Below, in pieces: positions 1 through 11,660 of a stretch of DNA of 64,000 bases. The stretch is from NCBI GenBank assembly GCA_016946835.1, contig JACVTC010000093.1, positions 231,501 through 295,500 of the forward strand, in the 5' to 3' direction. The DNA comes from Neocallimastix lanati (nom. inval.). Taxonomy: Eukaryota; Neocallimastigomycota; Neocallimastigomycetes; Neocallimastigales; Neocallimastigaceae. Each line of letters starts with the position of its first letter. Positions within the stretch are counted from its first letter, which is position 1. The notes under the pieces were generated by a model. The model did not search any database. It had not been told where the DNA came from and worked only from the letters and a program-made list of their open reading frames with translations. A program made the position numbers and the translations under genes.

Positions 1-414
1 GATAATAATTTTTATAATATATTATTAGTTATTTATAATTATATTATAATTACTATTATAATATATATTACATTATATATTATTTTATAATATATTGAAT
101 TATATTTTCATTTTATAATATATACTAAATTATATATTTATTATATATTTATTATATTAGAATATAATAATATTCTTATATTTAATAGGACTTAAATAAT
201 CTTATTTTATATTATATTATATAATAGGACTTAAATAATCTTTTTTTATATTATATTATATAATAGGACTTAAATAATAATAATAACCAATTTCTAATAA
301 AATTATTTTAGAAAAAGGGATTTTTAATTATTTAGGAAAAGTAATAATAAATCTAATAAAGATATAACTATATTATTATAATTAAAATATAGCATATAAA
401 AGTTCCTTATATCA
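1..414 (+). repeat. LTR distal part, cut by window start
   Basis: The stretch ends in GCATATAAAAG..TATATCA at 392-414. This resembles the distal ends of the LTR-like copies at 2498-2522 and 62682-62704 (ACATAAAAGTCCCG followed by TATATC). A CA end followed four bases later by the TG of the next copy at 419 suggests two LTR units lying almost head to tail. No coding capacity is seen. The start lies outside the window. Confidence 0.5.
184..280. repeat. 39-bp tandem repeat, about 2.5 copies
   Basis: The string AATAGGACTTAAATAAT recurs at 184, 223 and 262, an exact 39-bp period, separated by A/T-only sequence. It lies inside the LTR fragment. Confidence 0.8.
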
Positions 415-418
415 GTAA

Positions 419-563
419 TGATATAAAACAAATATGTGTAGCAACATATTTGTATATTTAATAATAATTATTAAATATTAAATTTATATCTCTTTTGTTA
501 ATAATAATATTTGAAATAATTTCTTATTCATATATAATTCAGTATTCATATATATATTATTCA
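419..563 (+). repeat. LTR proximal fragment with terminal three-helix motif
   Basis: It begins TGATATAAAAC, like the LTRs of the gypsy element at 54767 and 61452. Positions 419-490 are the conserved motif: outer arms 420-427/483-490 (GATATAAA/TTTATATC), hairpin 428-437/444-453 and hairpin 454-465/467-478. Similarity to the copy at 62038 continues to about 560-580. It is preceded by AGTAA, as is the copy at 2147. Confidence 0.65.
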
Positions 564-1325
564 TTATAATATTAAATAACTTTTTGATAGTAACTTATTG
601 TTATCAATTGTTTTTTTATTTGTAATAGTAACCTCATTTCGATGAAGATCCCTTTGAAGGTTTAATAATTCCGATTCATTTTCACTTGCAATTTAATTGA
701 TAATATTATGGAATGATACTTCATAAAAATTGTTAGCATCAATAATAGATTCATTTATTCTCATTCTTCTACAGAATTCCTCATTTTCTCTACTAGCTGT
801 GGATCCAACTCTTGTTTCTTCCCAGCTGGTTGGAGAGATATCACCCACTATTCTTCTTGGATGCAATGTTTCTAAGTTATTTTCTATAGGCTCTGCCATT
901 TCTTCTAGGGTATTACCAGATCTAAATATTTCTTGTTTGTTCCTTTCTTCAGCTAATAGTTGAGTTTGCATTTTGGCTTTTATTGTTGAATTGATTACTG
1001 AATTATTTCCAGGTTGATCTTGATCTTTTTGATAGTCAGTAGGGAAAAATTCTTCAGTTCGATCTATTGGAATTTTGTATTTCCTTTGTGCCATTTTGCC
1101 AATACTAAACATATATTCTGGTGATTCTACAACAATAAAAGGTAGATTTTTAACTGTGAGAAAATGGGTGTAGGATGGTACAGCACTAATGAACTCATCA
1201 TTTTCCCTTAACGTGATTCTATCCTTGAGTTTGCAACAGAAAGAAATTAAAGTATTTTTTGTTGCCTTTGCTTTGCCCGCTATGGTCGAGAATTCCTTAT
1301 AAGTAGTCTTACAGGAAAGTTTTAA
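564..1325 (-). pseudogene. Uncharacterised broken ORF inside LTR-flanked element
   Basis: The minus strand is open from 1325, just after a TAA, to the stop at 693. A one-step frame change near 690 lets it continue to a stop at 564. The product would be about 250 residues: hydrophilic, rich in E, R, N and Q, with no signal peptide or membrane segment. A Met codon at 1112 is only one of several possible starts. I do not recognise a domain. It lies between LTR-like sequences (419 and 2147) and downstream, on the same strand, of a gag-like remnant. It is therefore most simply part of a retroelement or of sequence captured by one. Codon use is less A+T-extreme than the flanks, which supports past coding. 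Confidence 0.45.
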
Positions 1326-1620
1326 TTACTAACAACAACAGATAACTTAAAATAATTATTTTTCCTTAAAAACTATAAATAGGTGTAAAATTTCATAATA
1401 AAATGTTTTTTCTTGTGCTTTTATTTATTAATTAATTTTATTTAAAGTCATTTAAAATATTACAATAATTAATTAATAAAATAATAAATTACATTTTTAT
1501 TAATAAAAAAAACTTGTTTTAATAAAACATATTTTGAATTACTTTTACTTTAAGAACCTTTCGTGTAGAAAATTTAAAAAACAATCTTAATTAACATTAA
1601 GATTTATTACATTAACATTT

Positions 1621-2000
1621 ATTTTTTTCTTGTTTTTCTATCAGAGCCCTTGCGTCTTCAAAATCAAAATTATCGTCTTTGGATAATCATTTAATGTGGT
1701 CTTTACTTGAAGCTTTTCTTGCCTCCCTTTATTATTATTTGGAGCTTGCGGTAACATATTGGTAATTCATTTAGTAATTACCCTGTTGGTAACATCGTTG
1801 GCATTGAGGTTGTAAATAAAACCTCTGCCATTGATTTTTCCAACGACGTCGACTTCCATGAATTCCTTAATGCCATGACGTTTAGCAGCATTGTCAATAA
1901 GGAATTTCCACTCATTAAAGTTGGACTTTCCATGGAGGCGTTGGTCCTAAGCTAAGTTAAAGTCTTGCATGATTTCGTAGCGGTGAAGCGGTTTAAAAAA
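1621..2000 (-). pseudogene. Decayed copia-like gag fragment
   Basis: Reading minus from about 2000 gives an open stretch with the segment NFNEWKFLIDNAAKRHGI. This fits the 'G-N/S-F/Y-x-E-W-K' start of copia-type Gag (UBN2/retrotran_gag families). It carries an in-frame TAG (before DQRLHGKS) and a TGA (before ITNMLPQAP), and needs a frame change near 1680 to continue as DDNFDFEDARALIEKQ. These breaks make it a pseudogene. Its strand matches the broken ORF at 564-1325, so the two may belong to one internally deleted element framed by the LTRs at 419 and 2147. Confidence 0.5.
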
Positions 2001-2146
2001 GTACTTTTAATAATGAATGATATGAGTCAATTGAGACTCTTAATCTGTTAAGTTTATTAAATTTAGATCTATAATAATATTCCTTATGGAATATGGTATA
2101 CAAGGGAAATAAGTGTATGATCTATCTTTCAGCTTTAAATAAGTAA

Positions 2147-2522
2147 TGATATAAAACAAATATGTGTAGTAACATATTTGTATATTTAATATTAATTATT
2201 AAATATTAAATTTATATCTTTTTGATAATAATTATTTTATTCTATTTTATTTCAATACGTATTATTATAATAACAATAATTATAATACTTTAATTCATAT
2301 AAAATTAATATAATTCTATATGTTAGAATTTATAATTAATATAATACCTATTTCTTATAAATAGATTAGATTATAAATAGAGGACTCTTTTGTAAATTTT
2401 TAGGAATTAGAATTATTATTTTAATTGTACGAATATTATAATTTTATTAATAAAATTTACTAAACTACCATTTTAAAAACCCATTGCTTATAAATTATTG
2501 CACATAAAAGTCCCGCATATCG
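2147..2522 (+). repeat. LTR-like repeat (TG..ATATCG)
   Basis: It starts TGATATAAAAC and carries the three-helix motif at 2147-2218, with one loop change (gtagta for gtagca). It ends with CACATAAAAGTCCCG..ATATCG, matching the end of the copy at 62038-62704, where the last bases are CA. It is about 376 bp long, shorter than the other copies, so it is probably internally deleted. Confidence 0.6.
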
Positions 2523-2817
2523 GTATTAAAGGCTGCATGCGTTTTCCATAACATATAATAAATTAAAAATTAATTAAATAAATATTAAAAGATAATAAAC
2601 ATAGATTTATACAAGACAATAGATCATAATACATTTAAGTAATCATTAAATATAAATAAATAAATACACATAAATATAAATACATACTATAAATAAATAA
2701 ATTAAATATATAGTTAAATTATGAGTGCTTTTTATTATTATTATTATTACTATTATTATTATAATTATTATTATTATTATTTATTATTTATTATTTATTA
2801 TTATTATTATTATTATA

Positions 2818-2857
<40 letters not shown>

Positions 2858-2987
2858 CAACTGTCTTTTTTGAAGTTTAACCAAATTTTAAGATATAAAT
2901 ATCATATATAAATTTAGTAATGAATTGAATTTTAATATATTAATGTTTGTTTATTGTTTATTCAGAAGATATTAAAATTAATAAAAT

Positions 2988-3027
<40 letters not shown>

Positions 3028-3105
3028 ATTACTTATTGATCAATAAAAAATATATATATATAAATATAATGGAATCAAAATGATAAAATATCTAAGTACT
3101 TAATT
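2523..3105. other. A+T-rich spacer with (TTA)n and poly(A)
   Basis: No gene is supported. There is an interrupted TTA/ATT microsatellite at about 2731-2854, a run of about 34 A near 2993-3026, and otherwise A/T sequence with stops in all frames. Confidence 0.7.
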
Positions 3106-4290
3106 ATATAAAATAAAATAAAATAAAATAAAATAAAATAAAATAAATAGTAAAATATTAAATATAAAGTACAGATTGAATAAAATAAAATAAAATAAAA
3201 TAAAATAAAATAAAATAAATAGTAGAATATTAAATATAAAGTACAGATTGAATAAAATAAAATAAAATAAAATAAATGGTAGAAATATGAATATAAAGTA
3301 CAGATTTAATAAAATAAAATAAAATAAAATAAAATAAATAGTAGAGTATTAAATATAAAGTACAGATTGAATAAAATAAAATAAAATAAAATAAAATAAA
3401 ATAAATAGTAGAATATTAAATATAAAGTACAGATTTAATAAAATAAAATAAAATAAAATAAAATAAATAGTAGAGTATTAAATATAAAGTACAGATTGAA
3501 TAAAATAAAATAAAATAAATAGTAGAAATATAAATATAAAGTACAGATTTAATAAAATAAAATAAAATAAAATAAATAGTAGAAATATGAATATAAAGTA
3601 CAGATTTAATAAAATAAAATAAAATAAAATAAAATAAATAGTAGAAATATGAATATAAAGTACAGATTTAATAAAATAAAATAAAATAAATAGTAGAATA
3701 TTAAATATAAAGTACAGATTGAATAAAATATAATATAATAAAATAAAATAAAATAAAATAAAATAAAATAAAATAAATAGTAGAATATTAAATATAAAGT
3801 ACAGATTGAATAAAATAAAATAAAATAAAATAAATAGTAGAATATTAAATATATAAAGTACAGATTGAATAAAATAAAATAAAATAAAATAAAATAAATA
3901 GTAGAATATTAAATATAAAGTACAGATTGAATAAAATAAAATAAAATAAATAGTTGAAATATAAATATTAAGTACAGATTGAATAAAATAAAATAAAATA
4001 AATAGTAGAAATATGAATATAAAGTACAGATTTAATAAAATAAAATAAAATAAATAGTAGAATATTAAATATAAAGTACAGATTGAATAAAATAAAATAA
4101 AATAAATAGTAGAATATTAAATATAAAGTACAGATTGAATAAAATAAAATAAATAGTAGAATATTAAATATAAAGTACAGATTGAATAAAATAAAATAAA
4201 ATAAAATAAAATAAAATAAAATAAATAGTAGAATATTAAATATAAAGTACAGATTGAATAAAATAAAATAAAATAAAATAAAATAAAACA
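3106..4290. repeat. Minisatellite with 19 AGTACAGATT cores
   Basis: Nineteen copies of a core ending ATATAAAGTACAGATT(T/G) are separated by variable numbers of AAATA pentamers, giving periods of roughly 48-85 bp. Two core variants alternate: GTAGAATATTAAATATAAAG and GTAGAAATATGAATATAAAG. The open frames read through it are pentamer artefacts. The same core in reverse complement recurs at 11285-11660 and once at about 41255-41340. Confidence 0.95.
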
Positions 4291-4295
4291 AAAAA

Positions 4296-4369
<74 letters not shown>

Positions 4370-4616
4370 GACAATTTTAAATTTATTGATCGTTATTATT
4401 ACAAATATAGAAAAATATTATTACTATTCTATAAAATATATATATATACACAATATAAAAGTCAAAATTTCCATGTATTTATTTTCTTTATATTTTCTTT
4501 ATTTTTATTTTTATTTTAATTTTTTTTTTTTATTATTATTATTATTATAATAATTGATTTTATGAATTTTATTATATTAATTATTATATTAAATTAAATT
4601 GGTATATAAAATTGTT

Positions 4617-4868
4617 TGAAATTATTTAATTTTTAATAATTATATGACATGTTGAATAGTATTTAGATTAGTATATAAAATAAATATTGAAATGATTATT
4701 TGAAATTATTTAATTTTTAATAATTATATGACATGTTGAATAGTATTTAGATTAGTATATAAAATAAATATTGAAATGATTATTTGAAATTATTTAATTT
4801 TTAATAATTATATGACATGTTGAATAGTATTTAGATTAGTATATAAAATAAATATTGAAATGATTAAA
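4617..4868. repeat. 84-bp tandem triplication
   Basis: ATGACATGTTGAATAG occurs at 4644, 4728 and 4812, an exact 84-bp spacing. The three units are almost identical, implying recent expansion. Confidence 0.9.
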
Positions 4869-4936
4869 GTAAAAAAAAATAAAAAAAAATAAAAATAATA
4901 ATTATACTAATAAAAAATAATTAAAAAAATTGTTAT

Positions 4937-5018
4937 ATTAATTATATATAACTTTCTATTAATTGAATAGTATTCCTTAATTATATATAACTTTCTATTA
5001 AATGAATAGTATTCCTTA
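4937..5018. repeat. 40-bp tandem duplication
   Basis: ATATATAACTTTCTATTAA with GAATAGTATTCCTTAA occurs twice in tandem at a period of about 40 bp, differing by one base. Confidence 0.8.
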
Positions 5019-5111
5019 ACTTTTATAATAATTATAAAAATGATAAACGGACTCCTATAAATAAAATTGTTTCAATCAATTATATATATAGAATTTATGA
5101 TTTTTATAAAT

Positions 5112-6554
5112 TTATTTCTTTTCTTGATCTTGTTCAACGACTTTATCTAATTCAATGTCTTTATCTGATTCGATGTCTTTATCTAAATCGATATCTACAT
5201 CTAAATTATCATTATTCTTTTTCATTTTTCTTGAGTTAATGATATAATATATCAAACAAAGCGTTATACCAAAAACTGTGGCTGTTGGGGCCGCCAAACC
5301 TACACCAAAAAGTGAGGCATCTTTCTGTATACTCATAACATAAGACATAGGAAGTCTTATTAAAAAGGTTTGAGCTAAACCTTGTGCCATTACGAATAAT
5401 GATTGTGAATGACCGTTGAAATAACCCATAAAACTAAAAAGAATACAAGTTACAACTGATTCTATAGCAAAACCTCTTAAAAATTCAAATGCTCTGGTTA
5501 CTACTGCAGCATCATTCGTAAATAGTTTAGCAACTAAATCTCCATGGAAAAATACTACATATGCTACTACCACACCAATACCTCCACCAAAAAGCATTCC
5601 AAATTTCATTGCATTTTTAGCACGCTTTTCCTTACGTGCTCCAACATTTTGAGCAACAAAAGAGGCCATAGATTGCATAATGGCAGAAGGAATAAGCATA
5701 ACAAATGATTGAATTTTTTGAGCAACACCATATCCCGATGAAGCGTCTAATCCAAGTCTATTAATGAAAGCACAAATAGCAAGGAAAGATAAATTTGTAA
5801 GAAAATCTTGTAATGCAAGAGGAGCACCAATATAAACAAATTCTTTAATTTCAGAAGAAAAACGTATATCTTTTAAAGTCATTTTGAATGGAAGTTTTCT
5901 CCTCCTTATAATAAAGACTGAGAGAATGACACTAATAGCTTGGGCACCAATAGTGGCAATAGCAGCACCAGCAACATTCATATGAAATATAGCAACTAAT
6001 ACTAAATCACCTATTATATTTGCTATACATGCAATACCAACAAATACAAGTGGCATATTTGAATCTCCAAGACCTCTGAAAATACTACTTATGAAATTAT
6101 AAAATACAACAAAAACAAAACCTCCACCACATATTCTAATATATAAGATGGTAAGATCTAATGCTTCCTCTGGTGCTTGCATTAAAACTGAAAGTTGCTT
6201 TGCAAATATAAGAAGTAGAATGGTAAGAACGACAGAGAGAGCAAAAAAGAATGCTATTGCACTTCCGACTAATTTCCCTATTTTTTCAGGTTTTTTTTCA
6301 CCAATGTATCTTCCTATCATAATCGTAACAGCCGTTGTTAAAGATGCAACAGTAAAAGTTACCATATTCATAATACTACTACCTGTAGTAACACCAGATA
6401 TACCTGAAGTAGTACCAAACTTTCCTACGATTAATAAATCCACAGCACTATACATTGCTTGAAGAATAAGTGCCGCTAAAATTGGAAGCATAAATTTAAT
6501 CATTTTTTTGGGAATGCTTCCCTTTGTGAAATCCTGATTATCTTCTGCTGACAT
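5112..6554 (-). CDS. MATE-family multidrug/organic cation antiporter, bacterial type
   Basis: A single uninterrupted 480-residue frame, ATG at 6552-6554 to TAA, without introns. The sequence is a polytopic membrane protein with about twelve hydrophobic segments in two homologous halves, split near residues 225-240 by a basic loop (IIRRRKLPFK). It contains family-typical stretches: P-x-L-A-A-L-I-L-Q-x-x-Y in helix 1, the F-R-G-L-G-D-S segment near residue 160, and an A-Q-N-x-G-A-x-K loop in the second half. MATE proteins export drugs and cationic metabolites using H+ or Na+ gradients. Its style resembles bacterial MATE proteins more than plant or yeast ERC1-type ones. About 35 added C-terminal residues form an acidic/basic repeat (DIDLDKDIESDKDIELDK) not usual in the family, perhaps acquired in the fungal lineage. 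A horizontal origin from gut bacteria is inferred. Neighbours are repeats only. Confidence 0.9.
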   Translation of the reverse strand: MSAEDNQDFTKGSIPKKMIKFMLPILAALILQAMYSAVDLLIVGKFGTTSGISGVTTGSSIMNMVTFTVASLTTAVTIMIGRYIGEKKPEKIGKLVGSAIAFFFALSVVLTILLLIFAKQLSVLMQAPEEALDLTILYIRICGGGFVFVVFYNFISSIFRGLGDSNMPLVFVGIACIANIIGDLVLVAIFHMNVAGAAIATIGAQAISVILSVFIIRRRKLPFKMTLKDIRFSSEIKEFVYIGAPLALQDFLTNLSFLAICAFINRLGLDASSGYGVAQKIQSFVMLIPSAIMQSMASFVAQNVGARKEKRAKNAMKFGMLFGGGIGVVVAYVVFFHGDLVAKLFTNDAAVVTRAFEFLRGFAIESVVTCILFSFMGYFNGHSQSLFVMAQGLAQTFLIRLPMSYVMSIQKDASLFGVGLAAPTATVFGITLCLIYYIINSRKMKKNNDNLDVDIDLDKDIESDKDIELDKVVEQDQEKK

Positions 6555-8119
6555 GATTATCCTTTTAGTAAACTGTTATCTTAAATATTTTTTTATCTAC
6601 TATTATTTATTTATTTATTTATTTATTATTTTCTGTTATTTTTTTTAATTTTCTATTAATTTTTTTTTTTTTTTTTAATTTTATTATTAATTATTATTAA
6701 AATTATTTAATTCATTTATGAATATAAATTTCCAATGAATCCACAAATTTCAAAATTTTATAAATTAATTAATCTGTTAATTTCAAAATTCAAAATTCAT
6801 AAATAATAAAAAAATAAAAAAAAAAGTTATTATTTCAAAATTCAAAATTCATAAATAATAAAAAAATAAAAAAAAAGTTATTAAAGTATAATTTTACTAA
6901 TTAAATTTTGAAGGTAAAATTATAATTTATTATTATATCTTCAAAAATTTTAAAAAATTCTATTATTAAAATCACTCTATAATGAGGGTATATCTTATTT
7001 TCACATAAAGAGTTTTTTTTTTTTTTTTTTAATACTGATATATACTTTTTTTTTAATTTTATTTTATTTTATTTTATTTTATTTTTTTTTGTTTTTGTTC
7101 TTTTTTTGTTTTTTGTTTTTTGTTTTAAATATTTCATATATTTTATTATTGTTTTATTTTATTTTATTTCATTATTATCCTACATATATTATTATATTAC
7201 ATATGATAATAATAATAAGAAATTTTATTTTTCTTAATTAATAATATATATATATTAATTTATGTAATAATTTTTACTATTTAATAATAAAATTTTTTAT
7301 AATAAATATTATTACTATATAAATATTTCTAATTATGATTGATTGGCCTTCATCAAATATTAAAATATGATTGGAAATTATATATAGTAATAATAAATTA
7401 TCATATAAACAATCTTGGAACAATAATATTAAATCCTATAAAAAAAAAAACTAAATAATGGGAAAAGCCTTGATATTGTTTTATTTACTATGTTTTCCTT
7501 TTTTTTTTTTTTTTTTTTTTTATATACCATTAAATATGTATTTATATATATGTATATTTTCTCCATTTCTGTAAAATATTTTAAATTAATTTTTATATAT
7601 ATATATATATATTTTTTTTTTAAAATTTTTTTTTATATATAATAAAATTTTTCTTTTTTAAAAAATATATTTAAATAATATACAATAATATACATATTGA
7701 AAATTTTAATTTATATATCAATTAAATTTATATATTTATGTCATATAAATTAATTTAATTTATAGATTATTTTAAAAATAATAATTATAAAAAGTAATTA
7801 ATTATAAATGAAAGTATTAATTGATAAATTTTATTATTACTTTTATTTAATAATAAACTTCAATAATTATTATAGATATTGTAATTTTAATATTGTTATT
7901 ATTAGAATTAGAATATTTGTGAAATATATGAAAAATACTCTTCAAATGTATTAAAACATATAATTAATGTATAAGCCACAATATTTTAATATAAAGCATT
8001 TAATGATTAAGTTCAAAGTAATTCTATTATAAATTATAAAAGTTTTCATAATTATGGTTCATTACAAATAAATAATATTTATTTTCATTATTATTTATTA
8101 ATTATTACAATTGATAATA
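6555..8119. other. A+T-rich spacer upstream of MATE gene
   Basis: It holds homopolymers, a TTTTA pentamer run near 7062-7085 and a 54-bp tandem duplication at about 6780-6884 (TTTCAAAATTCAAAATTCAT units). It presumably contains the MATE promoter, but no recognisable element stands out. No gene is seen. Confidence 0.65.
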
Positions 8120-9003
8120 ATATCAGCCATAATTATAAATTTATGTTTTTTTTTAATTAAATATTTATTAATTATTTAAACAATACATAATAATATCATC
8201 CACAATTACAAATTTATTTTTTTTTGGGGAGTGTGCATTTCGAAAATTTTTATTACAAAAATTTGTATTTTGTTGTATGGCTTAAATATTTTTAATTTTA
8301 AGCCACTTAATTTTATTAAAAATTTAATGAATAATAATTAATTAATTAAATAAATAAAATTACAATTTTCAAAAATTTTCAAACACGTAATCTTACGTGG
8401 GGCGTATATCTAATTGTATCATAATTTTGTGGCTTTTTTCTACAATTTTTAAAAAGCCATATATTCACAATATGGCGTGAATAATAAATGTGGTGATATT
8501 TTATGACGAAAATTTATAAGCCACCAAGAATTTGGCGAAATTTAACTGGACGAAATTCAACTTTTGGCGAAATACAACACTTCAATAAATAATAATTAGG
8601 TTAGGTATTTCTATTTAACATTGAAAAATAAAATAAAAATAAATAAACATTTTATTTTTTAAGCATCAAAAAATAAAAAAAAAAAAAAAAAAATAAGAAA
8701 TAAGAAAACTTCTTTTTTAAACATTAAAAAATAAAATAAAAATAAATAAAAATTTATTTTTTAAGCATTAAAAAATAAAAAAAATAAAATAAAACAAAAA
8801 AATAAAAAATAAAAATAAAAATAAATAAATAAAATAGTAAATAAAGAAATAATAAATAATTAATAATTAAATAATTATTTAAATAATTATATAATTAATT
8901 AAAAAAAGGTTTATTATTTTAAATATTAAAAAAAAAAAAAAAAGTTTCAAAGCATTTAAAAGTATATTTATTAAAATATTTTATTGAAAAATTTTAATTA
9001 TTA

Positions 9004-10433
9004 ATGGAAGACAATATAGAAATTGAAATAAGTGAAACAAATCGAGGAAATGAACAAATTATTATTAATAAAAAACACAAATTTAATTTTTCATTTCAAA
9101 GGAAAGATAAATCAAAAATTTATAGATGCACTGAATATAAGACTTTAAATAAATGTAAATCTTTAATTATTTTAAATGATAAAAAGGAGGTTTTAAAATA
9201 TGAAAGTTTACATAACCATCTCGAAAAAGAAATTGATGTGTCTATCAGTAGCAAAGCATAAAATTAAGGAAGAAATTAAGAAAAATTCAATTCCTATGGA
9301 TATAAAACCTAAACATATATTTAATGCCGTTTCTCAAGAAATGGGACTTATATGTCCCGAATATAGTACAATTAGATCCCAAATAATAAGAAATATAAAT
9401 AAACAATTTCCTCCAAACATAAAAAGTTTTGATGATATTCCCATTGAATCAAAATATTATAAAACCAAAAGAAATGAAAATTTTATGATATTTAAAAATA
9501 CTGATCTAATAATCTTTCAATCACCATTCCAAGCATATTTATTTTCGAATTATCATAAAAATATATTTGCGGACGGTACATTTTATGCAGCACCGAAATT
9601 TAGTTATCAGTTATTTATAACAAGAACTTATGTTGGGGAATTTAATATGTTTTACACTACTTCCATTTCTATATTAAAAAATAAAAAACAATCTACATAT
9701 GAAACATTATTTAAAGAAATAAAAAAAAATTCAAATAAATTTAGGAGTAATACATTAATTACTACAACTAATTTTCATTGTGATTTTGAACAAGGTATAT
9801 CTAATGCCGCAAAAAAAGTTTTTCTCAATATAAATATTAAATATTATGTTTGACATTACAAAAGATCATTAAAAAAACAAAAAAATATATCATGTTATCA
9901 TGAAGTGAAGAATAATAATGATGTATATATTTATTATAAAGCTATTTCGAACTTACCGTTTATAAACCCTAACTATATATTTGATATTTATATTATAATA
10001 AAAAGAATTTGTCAAAAAAAAAAGTATAATAATTTTCTGCAATTTTTAGAATATTTTAATAAAAATTATTTACTTAAGTATAATGTTAATAATTGGAATT
10101 ATTATGAAAATATAGAGCATTTAACAAACAATGCATCAGAATCTTATAATAGCTACTTAAATAATATATTTCCAAATAAACCTTTATTTTATAAATTAAT
10201 ATATATATTAAAAGAAGAAGAAAACTTATCTTATAATGATTATCAAAGGAGAACTAAAGGAAATTGGAAAAAAAGCAAAAAATATTTAGTGCAACTGATG
10301 AAATTAAAATTTTAATTGAAAATTACAAAAGAAAATAAATTTATTTTATAATGGATGCGACAGAAATGAATTAATTAAATTATGGAAAGAATGTTTAATT
10401 GATTTAAACGATATAAATATTAATTTAAAATAA
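9004..10433 (+). pseudogene. MULE transposase with FLYWCH zinc finger, broken
   Basis: The first frame (from ATG 9004) encodes a FLYWCH-type finger: Y-R-C ... C-K-S ... H-N-H. A frame change near 9245 leads into the transposase core. This has F-A-D-G-T-F (first catalytic Asp), H-C-D-F-E-Q-G (second Asp) and N-N-A-S-E-S-Y-N (Glu), the DDE pattern of MULE transposases. A TGA at 9851-9853 interrupts a Y-V-[W]-H-Y-K segment where tryptophan is expected. Frame continues to 10315, then further shifts carry recognisable coding (NLFYNGCDRNELIKLWKECL) to a TAA at 10431. At least one nonsense change and two or three frameshifts mean no full product. The enzyme would have cut and moved the surrounding TIR element. 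Confidence 0.85.
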
Positions 10434-10639
10434 ATAATCTTAATTTAAAAAAATGCTAGAAAAATAAAAATTTATTTATTTTAATTTATATTTATAATCG
10501 TTTAAATAATAATTAAATAATCTTAATTTAAAAAAATGCTAGAAAAATACAAATTTATTTACCCATTGTGTTTATTTAATAATCTTAATAGAAATTATCT
10601 TTTAGTTATTTTTATTAAGTAATTTATAACTAAAACCGA
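10434..10639. repeat. Short duplication downstream of transposase
   Basis: The segment AATCTTAATTTAAAAAAATG followed by CTAGAAAAATA occurs at about 10436 and again at about 10518, an 82-bp spaced direct repeat. Nothing else is recognised. Confidence 0.6.
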
Positions 10640-10862
10640 TTTATTTGATACTAGTTAAAATTTTATTAATATCAATATAAATATTATATAATTATAAATT
10701 TTATTAATATCAATATCAATATTATATAATTAAAAATTTTATTAATATCAATATCAATATTATATAATTATAAATTTTATTAATATTAATATCAATATTA
10801 TATAATTATAAATTTTATTAATATATCAATATCAATATTATTATAAATTTTATTAATATCAA
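10640..10862. repeat. About 39-bp tandem repeat, five copies
   Basis: Repeats of TTTTATTAATATCAATATCA followed by ATATTATATAATTATAAA, with small length changes, lie inside the MULE. Confidence 0.8.
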
Positions 10863-11284
10863 TATACTTTTCAAAATTAATTATGTTATTAAAAATATTA
10901 AATTCAATAAAAGATTTTTATTATTTTATTAAAATTATAATTGTTATTATTATATTTTAATAATAATTGATTCATATTGATCAAACATTATAAATATTAC
11001 TATGCAAATAATTAATTATTTTAATAGGATCAATTACTCAACTCTTATTGTTTTAATTTTTAATTCTTATATCATTTAAATTAATATATATATATATATC
11101 GTTTATGAAAATATGAATTATAAATAATTAAAATTATTTACTTTTCATTTAAATTTTTTTATTTACTATAATAAAATATAATAATTAAAAGACAAACGTT
11201 ATTATAACTAAATTTTTTTTTTTTTTAGAAAAATAAATGAAAAAAAATTAAAATATATAAGATTCCTATATATATAAAATAATT
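10863..11284. other. A+T-rich interior of MULE
   Basis: Low-complexity A/T sequence without a supported gene or RNA. Confidence 0.6.
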
Positions 11285-11660
11285 ATTATATTATATTTTA
11301 TTTTATTTTATTTTATTTTATTTTATTTTATTTTATTTTATTTTATTTTATTTTATTTTATTTTATTTTATTTTATTTTATTTTATTCGATCTATACTTT
11401 ATATTTGATATTCTACTATTTATTTTATTTTATTTTATTTTATTTTATTTTATTTTATTCAATCTGTACTTATATTTATGTTTCTACTATTCATTTTATT
11501 TTATTTTATTTTATTTTATTCAATCTGTACTTATATTTATGTTTCTACTATTTATTTTATTTTATTTTATTTTATTTTATTTTATTCAATCTGTACTTAT
11601 ATTTATGTTTCTACTATTCATTTTATTTCATTTTATTTTATTTTATTCAATCTGTATTTT
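11285..11660. repeat. Second locus of the AGTACAGATT minisatellite, inverted
   Basis: TTTTA pentamer arrays are punctuated by five copies of CAATCTGTACTTATATTTAT or close variants, the reverse complement of the core at 3106-4290. It lies inside the MULE right arm. The apparent poly-Phe/Ile/Leu frames are artefacts of the repeat. Confidence 0.9.

Larger units (their letters stand above)
4291..5111. other. Spacer downstream of MATE gene, repeats only
   Basis: A homopolymer of about 75 A ends at 4367. It is followed by A/T sequence, an 84-bp triplication and a 40-bp duplication. The end of the MATE gene follows. No coding sequence is supported. Confidence 0.7.

Noticed and set aside
419-490. 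Hammerhead ribozyme as in retrozyme LTRs
   Set aside because: It has three helices, but the core strings CTGATGA and GAAA and a cleavage triplet in the right places are absent.
3106-4290. CRISPR-like array of regularly spaced repeats
   Set aside because: The spacers are only variable numbers of TAAAA pentamers and the genome is eukaryotic; this is a minisatellite.
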